Shown here in pieces: positions 17,467 to 26,604 of a stretch of DNA of 64,000 nucleotides. Positions within the stretch are counted from its first letter, which is position 1. Each line of letters opens with the position of its first letter. A program made the translations under genes and the position numbers. The stretch spans positions 149,719 through 213,718 of the forward strand of contig JAAHFX010000014.1 of the NCBI GenBank assembly GCA_010672785.1, in the 5' to 3' direction. Source of the stretch: Sphaerospermopsis sp. SIO1G1 (GTDB lineage Bacteria; Cyanobacteriota; Cyanobacteriia; Cyanobacteriales; Nostocaceae). The notes under the pieces are model-generated. The model made no database searches. It was not told the origin of the DNA and saw only the letters and a program-made list of their open reading frames with translations.

Positions 17467-18564
17467 ATGCTTATTATCCCTAAACATTTTTTAGACACAT
17501 TACAAACACCCCACAGTGGCTATCATTGGGACGGAACAAGTCGCCGTTTTTTTGAAGGTTGGTATTATCGGGTAACATTGCCAGAAATTTGCCAAACCTT
17601 TGCGTTTATGTACTCCATTGAAGACCCCATCGGTGCTAAACTCCACAGTGGTGGTGCGGCTCAAGTTCTTGGCCCTGATGACGAATATCTGTGTCGAACG
17701 TTTCCCGATGTTGATAAATTTTGGGCTAGTCGAGAAGAATTAGCTTTAGGACATTGGGGCAAAACTAATTCAGCGATTTCTCCCCGTTACCTCACACCCA
17801 GGGAATTCACTGATGATGTTCAAGAAGGCTATCAAGCCACTGCTACTTTCAATCAAGGTGTTATCACTGATCCATCTACGGGTAACTACTGTCATTGGCA
17901 GTATGAAATTAAGCCTATATATGGCTGGGGAAATCCAAACAGTCTCCAGCAATCAACGGCTGGGTGGTTATCATTTTTACAAATATTTGAACCAGGGTGG
18001 CAAATATTAATGGCTCATGGTTTAGCCACCGGTTGGATAGAATGGAATGGGAAAAAATATGAATTTACAGATGCTCCTGCTTACGGAGAAAAGAATTGGG
18101 GTGGAGCATTTCCCCAAAAATGGTTTTGGTTAAATTGTAATGCTTTTGACAACGAACCTGATTTAGCCTTAACTGCTGGCGGTGGTAGACGAGGTGTACT
18201 ATGGTGGATGGAATCTGTAGCCATGATAGGTATCCATTATCAAGGGCAATTTTATGAATTTGTTCCCTGGAATTCACAAGTCAGTTGGCAAATTCAGCCT
18301 TGGGGTGAATGGCGGATGCAAGGGAAAAATCAAGATTATCAAGTGGAATTAATAGGAACTACAGACTTACCAGGTACACCTTTGCGCGCACCTACGAATG
18401 ATGGATTAACCATATGTTGTCAAGATACTATGCAAGGTAAATTAGACTTAGTGTTGCGAAAAATCAATGGCAATAAATCGGAAGTCATCTTACAAGCAAG
18501 TAGTAATCTTTGTGGTTTAGAAATAGGTGGAGGTTCTTGGGAAAATAGTTGGCAATTTGCCTAA
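17467..18564 (+). CDS. Tocopherol cyclase
   Basis: A 365-residue protein matching tocopherol cyclases (plant VTE1, cyanobacterial slr1737). These convert 2,3-dimethyl-6-phytylbenzoquinol to gamma-tocopherol and act at membranes and lipid bodies. Characteristic stretches are PHSGYHWDG near the start, RFFEGWYYRV, YGEKNWGGAFP in the middle and EIGGGSWENSWQFA at the end. The length is as expected for the cyanobacterial enzyme. No other tocopherol genes are adjacent. A MITE-like element sits directly upstream. Confidence 0.93.
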   Translation: MLIIPKHFLDTLQTPHSGYHWDGTSRRFFEGWYYRVTLPEICQTFAFMYSIEDPIGAKLHSGGAAQVLGPDDEYLCRTFPDVDKFWASREELALGHWGKTNSAISPRYLTPREFTDDVQEGYQATATFNQGVITDPSTGNYCHWQYEIKPIYGWGNPNSLQQSTAGWLSFLQIFEPGWQILMAHGLATGWIEWNGKKYEFTDAPAYGEKNWGGAFPQKWFWLNCNAFDNEPDLALTAGGGRRGVLWWMESVAMIGIHYQGQFYEFVPWNSQVSWQIQPWGEWRMQGKNQDYQVELIGTTDLPGTPLRAPTNDGLTICCQDTMQGKLDLVLRKINGNKSEVILQASSNLCGLEIGGGSWENSWQFA

Positions 18565-18598
18565 AACTGCTGCTATTATGGTATGTGTTTGTTTGGTT

Positions 18599-18672
18599 GG
18601 GGTTGTAGCTCAGTTGGATAGAGCGGTCGCCTCCTAAGCGACAGGTCGTGCGTTCAAGTCGCACCAGTCCCG
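18599..18672 (+). tRNA. tRNA-Arg(CCU)
   Basis: A 74-nt cloverleaf. The acceptor arm GGGGTTG pairs with CAGTCCC (with G-U pairs). The D arm is GCTC...GAGC, the anticodon arm GTCGC-CTCCTAA-GCGAC, and the T arm GTGCG-TTCAAGT-CGCAC. The anticodon CCT (18633-18635) reads AGG, arginine. The discriminator base is G and CCA is not encoded. It starts 35 bp after the tocopherol cyclase stop. Confidence 0.96.
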
Positions 18673-18717
18673 TTTATTTTATAATTTGTTTAATTAGGAT
18701 GGGTGTGTGGAGATAGG

Positions 18718-18794
18718 GAACAGGTGACAGGTGACAGGTGACAGGTGACAGGTGACAGGTGACAGGTGACAGGTGACAGGTGACAGGTGACAGG
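18718..18794. repeat. STRR: GACAGGT heptamers
   Basis: About eleven exact head-to-tail copies of the heptamer GACAGGT, 45 bp downstream of the tRNA. The remaining space to the cimA stop (18795-18949) holds no gene. Confidence 0.92.
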
Positions 18795-18949
18795 CAAAAG
18801 TTTTGGATGTCTGTTATCCCAAAAGTTCTTGAGAGTTTAGAGTCTCAATGCACAGTTTTTGGGGCAACCACGGGGGGTTTGCCCCTACGTGGAATTAATG
18901 ACAATTTTTGACTCCCTGCAAGAAAGCACCCTGCACCCTGCAAACTATC

Positions 18950-20560
18950 TCAGAGACAACATTTTTCAGCTTGAAAGTGCAAAAACAAACCATATTCTAA
19001 ACCTTCCACCACAGCTTGGTAGGAAGCATCCAAAATATTAGTAGAAACTCCGATTGTATTCCAACGTTGTTGACCATTACCAGACTCAACTAAAGTACGA
19101 GTTATAGCTGCTGTACCAGTGTTTCCGTTGAGAATTCTTACTTTATAATCTGTTAATTCAAAATCAGCAATTTGGGGATAAAAATTAATTAGAGCTTTGC
19201 GTAGTGCAGCATCTAAAGCCGCAACAGGGCCATTTCCTTCTGCGGCTTCGAGAATATTTTTATTATTGACAGAAACTTTAATTGTAGCTAGGGAATTAGT
19301 AGTTTCTTTACCCTTGCCTAAATCACAATGTACATGAAAACCATTAACATTAAAAAACTTTTGTCTTTGCCCCAAAGCCTCATACATTAATAGTGCAAAA
19401 CTCGCTTCTGCTGCTTCAAATTGATAACCTTCACTCTCTAATTGTTTCATTTTCTGCAAAATTTGTTTAGCTTGGGGATCATGTTTATCTAACTCCATTC
19501 CCAAATTTTTAGCGTGAGCTAAAACATTACTTAAACCAGATTGTTCCGAAATCACAATGCGCCGATTATTGCCTACCTTTTCTGGTGGAATATGTTCATA
19601 AGTTAATGGATTTCTTTCCACAGCAGAAACATGAATCCCGCCTTTGTGAGCAAAAGCTGAACGTCCGACAAAAGGTGCGTGTTCATCAGGTGCAAGGTTA
19701 ACAACTTCACTGATAAAGCGACTGGTTTCTGTAAGTTGGTTGAGCTGGTGTTCACCAATACAGCTATAACCAAGTTTTAATTGTAAGTTAGGAATCAAAG
19801 AACACAGGTTAGCATTTCCACAACGCTCACCATAACCGTTAATAGTACCTTGTACCATTTTTGCTCCTGCCATTACTGCCGCCAAAGCATTAGCAACAGC
19901 CATTTCTGAATCATTGTGTGTGTGTATACCTATCTGGGGATTTGTCATTGATGTTTGACTAATGACAGTGGTGACAATTTCAGTAATTTCATGGGGCAAA
20001 GTACCTCCATTTGTATCACATAAAACCAACCATTCTGCTCCGGCGGTAGCCGCTGTTTTGATAGTTTTGAGAGCATATTCAGGATTTTGTTTATAACCAT
20101 CAAACCAATGTTCAGCATCATAAATCACACGTCTACCTTGAGAGCGTAAATACTCAATGGTGTCGTGGATCATTGCTAAATTTTCATCGAGATTGGTTTT
20201 AAGTCCTTCTGTAACGTGCAAATCCCAAGATTTGCCAAAAATTGTTACCCAGCGTGTTCCAGCGGCTAAAATGGCCTGTAGCATTGGTTCATCACTGGCT
20301 TGGCGATGGGGACGACGGGTAGAGCAAAAAGGAACTATTTCCGCTTGTTTGAGAGGGTTTGCTTGCAATTGCCAAAAAAACTGTACATCTTTGGGATTTG
20401 CCCCTGGCCAACCGCCTTCAATAAATGGTATACCTAGTTCATCTAGTCTGTGGGCAATCCGTAATTTATCTTCTATAGATACTGATAAACCTTCCCGTTG
20501 AGTACCATCTCGGAGAGTAGTGTCATACAGCCACAGTTGAGAAGATGAGGTTATGCTCAT
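18950..20560 (-). CDS. cimA: (R)-citramalate synthase
   Basis: A 536-residue HMGL-like synthase of the citramalate synthase type, which condenses pyruvate and acetyl-CoA to citramalate for isoleucine synthesis. It starts WLYDTTLRDGTQREG (metal-binding Asp and the catalytic Arg region). HTHNDSEMAVAN supplies the metal-binding histidines and NGYGERCGNAN the conserved Cys loop. The C-terminal region (about 400-525) is the LeuA-type regulatory domain. The length fits CimA rather than LeuA, although the family can be confused with 2-isopropylmalate synthases. Confidence 0.92.
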   Translation of the reverse strand: MSITSSSQLWLYDTTLRDGTQREGLSVSIEDKLRIAHRLDELGIPFIEGGWPGANPKDVQFFWQLQANPLKQAEIVPFCSTRRPHRQASDEPMLQAILAAGTRWVTIFGKSWDLHVTEGLKTNLDENLAMIHDTIEYLRSQGRRVIYDAEHWFDGYKQNPEYALKTIKTAATAGAEWLVLCDTNGGTLPHEITEIVTTVISQTSMTNPQIGIHTHNDSEMAVANALAAVMAGAKMVQGTINGYGERCGNANLCSLIPNLQLKLGYSCIGEHQLNQLTETSRFISEVVNLAPDEHAPFVGRSAFAHKGGIHVSAVERNPLTYEHIPPEKVGNNRRIVISEQSGLSNVLAHAKNLGMELDKHDPQAKQILQKMKQLESEGYQFEAAEASFALLMYEALGQRQKFFNVNGFHVHCDLGKGKETTNSLATIKVSVNNKNILEAAEGNGPVAALDAALRKALINFYPQIADFELTDYKVRILNGNTGTAAITRTLVESGNGQQRWNTIGVSTNILDASYQAVVEGLEYGLFLHFQAEKCCL

Positions 20561-20617
20561 AAAACTTAGACCTAGTTAAAGTAGTTTAAGGAGTCAGGAG
20601 TCAGGGGAATACATAAC

Positions 20618-20656
20618 TAATGACCAATGACTAATGACTAATCACCAATGACAAAT
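20618..20656. repeat. STRR: AATGACT-type heptamers
   Basis: Degenerate head-to-tail heptamers (AATGACC, AATGACT, AATGACT, AATCACC, AATGACA) in the short gap between cimA and the divergent 2Fe-2S ferredoxin gene. Confidence 0.75.
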
Positions 20657-20676
20657 TCAGTTTGGTAATTTAAAGT

Positions 20677-21015
20677 ATGCCTAAAGTTCTAGCTCAAGGT
20701 AAATTAATTGAGTGTGAAATTAAAGCCAATTTAAGACGGGTACTGTTAGATAATGGTATTGATCTACATAACGGTGGTTCTCAAGTTATAAACTGTCGAG
20801 GTATTGGCAGTTGTGGCACTTGTGCGGTTAAGGTAGAAGGTGAAGTATCTGCACCAAATTGGCGTGATCAAACGAGGCGATCGCTTCCTCCCCATTCTCC
20901 TACATCGGACTTGCGTTTAGCTTGTCAAACCAAGGTGTTAAGTGATGTGAAGGTAACAAAATATGATGGGTTTTGGGGTCAAGGTTCTGAAATAGTTTGG
21001 AAACCAGAAGGTTAA
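20677..21015 (+). CDS. 2Fe-2S ferredoxin-like protein
   Basis: A 112-residue protein with a plant-type 2Fe-2S motif, CRGIGSCGTC, plus a fourth cysteine in RLACQTK. The spacing differs slightly from photosynthetic PetF, so it is a specialised ferredoxin rather than the main PSI acceptor. It is soluble. The next gene, encoding a low-complexity membrane protein, starts 17 bp downstream, so they probably share a transcript. The redox partner is unknown. Confidence 0.9.
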   Translation: MPKVLAQGKLIECEIKANLRRVLLDNGIDLHNGGSQVINCRGIGSCGTCAVKVEGEVSAPNWRDQTRRSLPPHSPTSDLRLACQTKVLSDVKVTKYDGFWGQGSEIVWKPEG

Positions 21016-21032
21016 AAAGGAGATAAAACAGT

Positions 21033-21479
21033 ATGGGTAGATGGACACCCTTAATTTTGATGGCTGGAGGAGTAGCAATTTTGCTAGGTACTTTACTAGG
21101 AATTAATTTTCCTATGGGTGGACAACAAAGTGCTAGTTCTCCTGGTAATACTGGTCGGAGAGAGTCTAGTGTTTTACCGGCTAATATCAATGTTAATAGC
21201 ACTGCTACTAGAGATAATCCAGAAGTTAGTAACACGAGTACAAGTAGTCCTCAAACTACCCAGAGCAATAGTTCTTCTCAAGCTAGTAATGGGAATAATG
21301 TAAATCGGAATAACCGCCGTACCAGTGTAGCTCAAAACAATACCAATACAAATACTAGCAATAGACAGTTTTCCAATAATACTAATACTTCTACTTCTAC
21401 CTCTACTTCTCAAGCGAATACTAGATCAAGTTCAGAAAATGCTAATCAAAATAAATCGCCTATTCGTGCTTTATGGTAG
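21033..21479 (+). CDS. Asn/Ser/Thr-rich membrane-anchored protein
   Basis: A 148-residue protein. One N-terminal hydrophobic helix (about residues 6-25) is followed by about 115 residues dominated by Asn, Ser, Thr and Gln with no predicted fold, ending SPIRALW. An AAGGAG ribosome-binding site precedes the ATG. The gene follows the 2Fe-2S ferredoxin after 17 bp. A disordered periplasmic or lumenal tail is inferred. I do not recognise a family. Confidence 0.7.
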   Translation: MGRWTPLILMAGGVAILLGTLLGINFPMGGQQSASSPGNTGRRESSVLPANINVNSTATRDNPEVSNTSTSSPQTTQSNSSSQASNGNNVNRNNRRTSVAQNNTNTNTSNRQFSNNTNTSTSTSTSQANTRSSSENANQNKSPIRALW

Positions 21480-21678
21480 TTGCTTATGGGTAGTGAATGG
21501 AAATGTAAAGTAGCTGCTGTTCTCGCTGATGGGAAGTAGAGCTATGGAGTTTGAATTTCCGCACTTTGAAGATGGGGAGTATGTCAACTAAAATCTGCTG
21601 TATTGATTTCCTGATCACCCATCACCAATTAATAATCCTGATAAGTTATTAGTTAAAAGGATTAATAACTATTAACTA

Positions 21679-23658
21679 ATGACTAGCGACGTTTTAATTA
21701 TTGGTGGTGGTATTACTGGCTTAGGTTGTGCTGTTGAGTTGAAGTTACGCGGTGTAAATGTTACTGTACTCTGCCGTGATTTTACTACTGCTGCCAGCCA
21801 TGCTGCCGCAGGGATGTTAGCTCCTGATGCAGAAAATATCGCCGATACAGCTATGCTTTCTTTGTGTCGGCGATCGCTTTTTTTATACCCAGACTGGATT
21901 AGTAAGTTAGAAAAAATTACAGGGTTGAATGCAGGTTATTGGCCTTGTGGTATTCTTGCTCCTGTATATAAAGAGGTAGAAGATAATTATACCAGCCAAC
22001 ATCTTTCCAGCTTTTACTTAAATAAAGAAACTATTCATGAATATCAGCCTGGTTTAGGTGCTGATGTGGCTGGTGGTTGGTGGTATCCTGAAAATGGCCA
22101 GGTGAACAATCAAGCTTTACTCAAAGTCTTACGCAATGCAGCGGAATGTTTAGGTGTAGTATTTAAGGATGGGGTCAAAGTTGAAGCGATCGCCCAACAA
22201 CAAGGAAAGGTAGTTGGTGTTCAAACTAATATAGGTTTCCTCAAAGCAGAACATTATCTTTTAGCTGTTGGTGCATGGGCAAATCAGTTGTTACCTTTAC
22301 CAGTGCATCCATGCAAAGGACAAATGCTACGGTTGCGAGTACCGGAGTTTTTTCAAGAGTTACCTTTAACAAGGGTGTTATTTGGTGAGAATATTTACAT
22401 TGTTCCCCGACGCGATCGCTCGATTATTTTAGGTGCAACCGTTGAAAATGTGGATTTTACCCCAGATAACACACCAGCAGGAATTCAAAATTTATTAACT
22501 TCAGCAATTCGTCTTTATCCCCCCTTAGCAGATTATCCCATATCAGAAATGTGGTGGGGTTTCCGTCCAACAACCCCCGATGAATTACCCATTTTAGGTA
22601 CAAGTCATTGTCAAAATTTAACTTTAGCGACAGGTCATTATCGTAATGGTATTTTACTTGCACCAATTACAGCAACTTTAATAGCTGATGTGATTTGTTC
22701 ACAAACTACAGATCCTCTTGTACATAACTTCCATTATTCCCGCTTTCAAAATAAAACCTCGTTAAACCAGTCATCTACTCATACATCCATGCTTACCAAT
22801 TCTGCTAATTTTACTAATAAAAATAGTAATAATTTATTCATAAATACTACTGAAATACCAATTCAAGATTCTGGTTTAGTTATTGCTGGTAAAACCTTTC
22901 AATCCCGCTTAATGACAGGAACAGGAAAATATCGTAGCATTGAAGAAATGCAAAAAAGTGTCGCGGCTAGTGGTTGTCAAATTGTTACTGTAGCAGTGAG
23001 AAGAGTACAAAATAATGCTCCTGGCCATGAAGGTTTAGCAGAGGCTTTAGATTGGAGTAAAATTTGGATGTTACCAAACACTGCTGGTTGTAAAACTGCG
23101 GAGGAAGCAATCAGAGTAGCACGTTTGGGTAGGGAAATGGCTAAGTTACTAGGCCAGGAAGATAATAATTTTGTTAAGTTAGAGGTTATACCTGATGCTA
23201 AATATTTATTACCTGATCCCATAGGGACTTTACAAGCAGCGGAACAGTTAGTGAAAGAAGGATTTGCTGTATTACCATATATTAATGCTGACCCCATGTT
23301 AGCCAAGCATTTAGAAGATGTTGGTTGTGCAACAGTAATGCCTTTAGCTGCACCTATAGGATCTGGACAAGGTTTGCAAACTACAGCTAATATTAGAATT
23401 ATTATTGAGAATGCAAATATACCTGTGGTAGTTGATGCAGGAATTGGTGCGCCTTCGGAAGCATCACAAGCGATGGAAATGGGGGCAGATGCGTTGTTAA
23501 TTAATAGTGCGATCGCTCTAGCTGAAAATGCACCTGCAATGGCCTATGCGATGAATTTGGCCGCTATAGCTGGTCGGATGGCTTATTTAGCTGGTAGAAT
23601 GCCAGTTAAAAACTATGCTAGTGCTAGTTCTCCTTTGACAGGTACTATTAATAGTTAA
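21679..23658 (+). CDS. thiO/thiG: Fused glycine oxidase-thiazole synthase ThiO-ThiG
   Basis: A 659-residue bifunctional protein for the thiazole moiety of thiamine. Residues 1 to about 350 are the FAD-dependent glycine oxidase ThiO: dinucleotide motif VLIIGGGITGLG, ASHAAAGMLAP, and late GHYRNGILLAP. A linker (about 355-395) joins thiazole synthase ThiG (about 396-659), with GTGKYRS, VTVAVRR, KLEVIPD containing the Schiff-base lysine, and DAGIGAPSEASQAMEMGADA. The fusion is known in Nostocales and channels dehydroglycine from ThiO to ThiG. No TPP riboswitch was found upstream. Confidence 0.96.
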   Translation: MTSDVLIIGGGITGLGCAVELKLRGVNVTVLCRDFTTAASHAAAGMLAPDAENIADTAMLSLCRRSLFLYPDWISKLEKITGLNAGYWPCGILAPVYKEVEDNYTSQHLSSFYLNKETIHEYQPGLGADVAGGWWYPENGQVNNQALLKVLRNAAECLGVVFKDGVKVEAIAQQQGKVVGVQTNIGFLKAEHYLLAVGAWANQLLPLPVHPCKGQMLRLRVPEFFQELPLTRVLFGENIYIVPRRDRSIILGATVENVDFTPDNTPAGIQNLLTSAIRLYPPLADYPISEMWWGFRPTTPDELPILGTSHCQNLTLATGHYRNGILLAPITATLIADVICSQTTDPLVHNFHYSRFQNKTSLNQSSTHTSMLTNSANFTNKNSNNLFINTTEIPIQDSGLVIAGKTFQSRLMTGTGKYRSIEEMQKSVAASGCQIVTVAVRRVQNNAPGHEGLAEALDWSKIWMLPNTAGCKTAEEAIRVARLGREMAKLLGQEDNNFVKLEVIPDAKYLLPDPIGTLQAAEQLVKEGFAVLPYINADPMLAKHLEDVGCATVMPLAAPIGSGQGLQTTANIRIIIENANIPVVVDAGIGAPSEASQAMEMGADALLINSAIALAENAPAMAYAMNLAAIAGRMAYLAGRMPVKNYASASSPLTGTINS

Positions 23659-23662
23659 GGTT

Positions 23663-23754
23663 ATGACTTACGCAAGAGTTACGGAAGAATGAAGCACTAA
23701 GGACGCGAAGTATACGAAGACAAGAGGGTTTGAGAGATATTTTGCGTAAGTCCT
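23663..23754. mobile_element. MITE-like element, family A copy 5 (inverted)
   Basis: Ends ATGACTTACGCA and TGCGTAAGTCCT. Its core is the reverse complement of the copies at 8399 and 17353 (GAAGAATGAA... against TTCATTCTTC). It begins 5 bp after the thiO-thiG stop and lies between convergent genes. Confidence 0.7.
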
Positions 23755-23819
23755 CAAGATTTAAGATCCCTTGCTTATTGAAAAAGTTGGGGATCTGATT
23801 ATTGTTTAATTGTTGTTAT

Positions 23820-24278
23820 TCAAATATTTTCTTCTAACACTTTGCTTTTATATTTAATCAATTCACCAGTATATTTCCCATTTTGTTTTTTCAGACGTTT
23901 CCTCAGTTTCATTTCTATAGAACTATTAATATCAGGAGTAGGATTTCTATTTAGTACAATACGTGCATAAAGTTTAAATTCTTTGACTTCAGTTCCTAAT
24001 TTATCTATAGATGAATTTATTTGTTGTAGTGCTTTTTGTAAATCATGTCCTTCCAATTCCACAAAAAATGCTGATTTATCCTCACAGGATAAAATGAGAT
24101 AATCACATCTTTCACCTTCTTTAATTAAACAACCATCAACCCGAATTTTACAAATCTCTTGATGTTGTTTATTAATCACTCTATATTCTTGTTTATTTCC
24201 TGCATCTTTGACAACTATTTTGTCTCTTTGATCACAAAATTCTTTACAGTCACTATTTTTAAAAACATCTGTACACAT
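23820..24278 (-). CDS. Small PD-(D/E)XK-like partner of the AAA ATPase
   Basis: A 152-residue protein of unknown function. Its core ERCDYLILSCEDKSAFFVELEG resembles the D...ExK arrangement of restriction-like nuclease folds: D59, E74, but E76 where lysine would be expected. A helix (DLQKALQQINSSI) and a strand (EFKLYARIVL) follow, then a basic tail. It starts 3 bp after the AAA ATPase stop, so it is translationally linked to it. The nuclease assignment is an inference. The Glu at the Lys position would need one base change (GAA from AAA) and may mean an altered or inactive site. Confidence 0.75.
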   Translation of the reverse strand: MCTDVFKNSDCKEFCDQRDKIVVKDAGNKQEYRVINKQHQEICKIRVDGCLIKEGERCDYLILSCEDKSAFFVELEGHDLQKALQQINSSIDKLGTEVKEFKLYARIVLNRNPTPDINSSIEMKLRKRLKKQNGKYTGELIKYKSKVLEENI

Positions 24279-24281
24279 ATT

Positions 24282-25577
24282 TTAGTCATCCAAATTAAAT
24301 AAATCATTGAATTTTTCATTGATTATACTGGATGCACTATCTATTTTTTCTGCTTGAATTAATTTCAGTTCTGGATCAATAATTGATTCATAGCCATTTT
24401 CGGAAATAAAGTAAGCTGAAATTCGATCAGGATCGATCCAACTTTGACTATTAACAATACTTTCTACAGCTTCTCTTTCATCACCAACTTTATTTTTACC
24501 AACTTGATCAGCATATAACAAATTATTAAATGATGAGAGAATATAGGGACTATGAGTAGTAATAATTATTTGATTATTATACAAATTTGCCAATAAACCA
24601 ATTAGTTCTACAATATCACTTTGAGTCTCAGGATAAAGGTGTGCTTCCGGTTCTTCAAATACCATAAATACACTTGTCTTATCTAAAATATATCTAAATA
24701 TCAACAATAAAATCCAAACTGATTCCTGTTGTCCTGAAGAAGCATATTGTAGTTTAACATATTGGTTGTAATTAAAATAAATTCTCTCTTTATCAATATC
24801 AGCATTAAATCTATATTCACCTTTAAGAATTTTGTTTACTAATGTTTTTAAAAACTTTAATAAATTATCACTTAGATGTTTTGCAATATCTTGGTTTTGA
24901 GTCAGAGTTTGTAAATCATCTGTAAAGTAAGTTTTTAAAATGTTAATTCTCTCCACAAAAGATTTGGTAAAATAATCTAATGTATCTGGATTTTTTATGT
25001 CTTGCAGTTGTTCAGTTAATGTAGACATCAAACTTCTACCCGCAGGAATAAATACAGAGGAATGTGTTTCTTCAAATATTTGATCAATTTGTAGTTTGAA
25101 ATTATTAAACTGTAATCTTCTGGATGTTTCTAGTTCTCGTAATTCTTCCAAGGAATTAAATTTTTGCTTCTGTTCTTGATAAATAATCCTATAATTGAAA
25201 ATATCTGTAATTAATAATTCCAATTCTTGAGCAATAGTTAAACTCAAAATCATAATTGTTTTATCCCTAGAGCCAGAAAATTTTATATATTTTTCGCTAG
25301 AGTATTGATAATTTATACTAAATAAATCACGTTTTGGTTGAATACCAAAATATGTCAAGAACTTCGATTTTAGATAAAATAACAATGGAGATGAATCTTT
25401 CAAGTGATTGGAATATATATAATTAAGTATTTCATTTTTAAGAGACTTGAATATAAAAATTGTTTTACTAATTGTACTTTTACCACTTGCTTGAGGCCCA
25501 ATCAATAACATAATATCTGTAACATCAGCCTCAAATTTTTTAACAGGCCCAAAATTTTCTATAGATATTCTTGGCAT
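24282..25577 (-). CDS. SMC/ABC-type AAA ATPase (AAA_15/AAA_21-like)
   Basis: A 431-residue ATPase with an N-terminal Walker A (GPQASGKST, residues 27-35), a helical middle of about 200 residues, an ABC-signature-like SSGQQ, Walker B MVFEEPEAHLYPE and the switch histidine in IITTHSPYIL. This arrangement is that of OLD/RecF-like ATPases found in many defence systems. No TOPRIM domain follows, so it is not a full OLD nuclease. The small partner gene directly downstream is the likely effector. Base composition is more AT-rich than neighbouring genes, consistent with a mobile defence cassette. Confidence 0.88.
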   Translation of the reverse strand: MPRISIENFGPVKKFEADVTDIMLLIGPQASGKSTISKTIFIFKSLKNEILNYIYSNHLKDSSPLLFYLKSKFLTYFGIQPKRDLFSINYQYSSEKYIKFSGSRDKTIMILSLTIAQELELLITDIFNYRIIYQEQKQKFNSLEELRELETSRRLQFNNFKLQIDQIFEETHSSVFIPAGRSLMSTLTEQLQDIKNPDTLDYFTKSFVERINILKTYFTDDLQTLTQNQDIAKHLSDNLLKFLKTLVNKILKGEYRFNADIDKERIYFNYNQYVKLQYASSGQQESVWILLLIFRYILDKTSVFMVFEEPEAHLYPETQSDIVELIGLLANLYNNQIIITTHSPYILSSFNNLLYADQVGKNKVGDEREAVESIVNSQSWIDPDRISAYFISENGYESIIDPELKLIQAEKIDSASSIINEKFNDLFNLDD

Positions 25578-25868
25578 AATTTTGATCTGAACTAAGCATT
25601 TTCAATATCCATATTATCTCCATATATTAACAAAATCTCTACGGTGAAAATATCTCTATAAAAGCTGTATTTGCCAAGATTTTCAAAACAGAAATATAAA
25701 ATACTAGCAATACTTAAATACATAAAATACTAATTTTGTCAAGACTTTAAAGTTTTAAGAAAAAATATTAATCATTGTAAATAAAGAATTAAGTTTTATA
25801 TATGAATGTGAAAAGTAAAACCAGTTTCTGTAACAATTAGTATAAAGAAAATAACAAGGATTTTTTCC
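25578..25868. promoter_or_regulatory. Divergent promoter region of the ATPase pair and psb34
   Basis: A 291-bp, very AT-rich gap between divergent genes. It must hold both promoters; no motif could be assigned. Confidence 0.45.
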
Positions 25869-26048
25869 ATGCCCTATACCGAGGAAGAAGGCGGTCGTCT
25901 GAATAATTTTGCTCGTGAACCCAAAGTTTACCAGGCTGAACCACCAACGGATGGACAGAAGCTGAACTATATATTTTTAGGCATTGCTGGTGCGCTTTTA
26001 ATTGCTGGTGTGATTTATGTAGCCTTTACAGTTTCTAGTGCTAGCTGA
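25869..26048 (+). CDS. psb34: Photosystem II assembly protein Psb34
   Basis: A 59-residue protein beginning MPYTEEEGGRLNNFA with VYQAEPPT and one C-terminal transmembrane helix (about residues 34-55). This matches Psb34 (ssl1498 type). In cyanobacteria it binds the CP47 side of photosystem II assembly intermediates and competes with high-light-inducible proteins. A soluble N-terminal arm followed by one helix is as expected. It is a single gene with its own terminator, and differs sharply in composition from the AAA ATPase pair upstream. Confidence 0.93.
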   Translation: MPYTEEEGGRLNNFAREPKVYQAEPPTDGQKLNYIFLGIAGALLIAGVIYVAFTVSSAS

Positions 26049-26087
26049 TAACAACACAATTTAAAAAAATTAGTATTCTTTATTTTT

Positions 26088-26120
26088 CAGGTTCTTACAT
26101 CACCGTGAACCTGATTTTTT
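26088..26120 (+). terminator. Terminator of psb34
   Basis: CAGGTTC (26088-26094) pairs with GAACCTG (26107-26113), followed by ATTTTTT. It lies 40 bp after the psb34 stop. Confidence 0.88.
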
Positions 26121-26246
26121 AGTAAGTAGTCGTGCAAGATAAATTTTATATTTTGGAGAGGGAATAGGGAATAGGGAACAGGTAAGAGCTACAGAGATTT
26201 CCGCTTGTTCCAAAAATGTTCAATTAATTTTGCTTAGGTACTGATC

Positions 26247-26334
26247 AGGAATTACGTAATAAATCTCTCAAACTCTTATTCCTTCGTGTTCTTCGTGTTC
26301 TTCGTGGTTCATTATTCCGTAACCTATGCGTAAT
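26247..26334. mobile_element. MITE-like element, family A copy 6 (degenerate)
   Basis: The ends AGGAATTACGTA and ATGCGTAATGT have drifted, but the core keeps TTCGTGGTTCATTATTCC, recognisably the same as copies 3 and 4. It has a short internal duplication of CTTCGTGTT. Confidence 0.55.
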
Positions 26335-26604
26335 GTTGAAACCGAAAAAGTGGAAGTTTTAGGGGATACCTGCACCCTACCTCTGAGACTCCACAAATCA
26401 CTTTTGCAGCATCCCAGATTAAGTGTGTGTGCTTAACTCAACCCTAACCTGTCAGTAAAACATAATCACAACTAAGCAATTTTCGTTTGCTAAACTCTAG
26501 AAAAGTTAATTCATCCTGAAAAAAAAATATTTATATGAAAAGCAAAATAAGGAGATTTTTTCATCAGGATATATATTTACTATATTTAGGCTTTTGCCGC
26601 CATC

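Larger units (their letters stand above)
26049..26604. other. Intergenic: psb34 terminator and a degenerate MITE-like element
   Basis: Besides the terminator (26088-26120) and a family A element (26247-26334), no gene is seen. The last 80 bp before the TPR gene should hold its promoter (AAGGAG near 26550). Confidence 0.5.

Noticed and set aside
18718..18794. Possible CRISPR array
   Set aside because: The units are 7 bp and directly adjacent, with no spacers; they are STRRs. The other tandem arrays in the window have the same explanation.
21480..21678. TPP riboswitch upstream of thiO-thiG
   Set aside because: The conserved CUGAGA and pyrophosphate-sensor bulges were looked for and not seen; the gap consists of short hairpin-poor sequence.
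24282..25577. PARIS AriA or full OLD nuclease
   Set aside because: No TOPRIM domain in the protein and the partner is 152 residues rather than a DUF4435-type effector.
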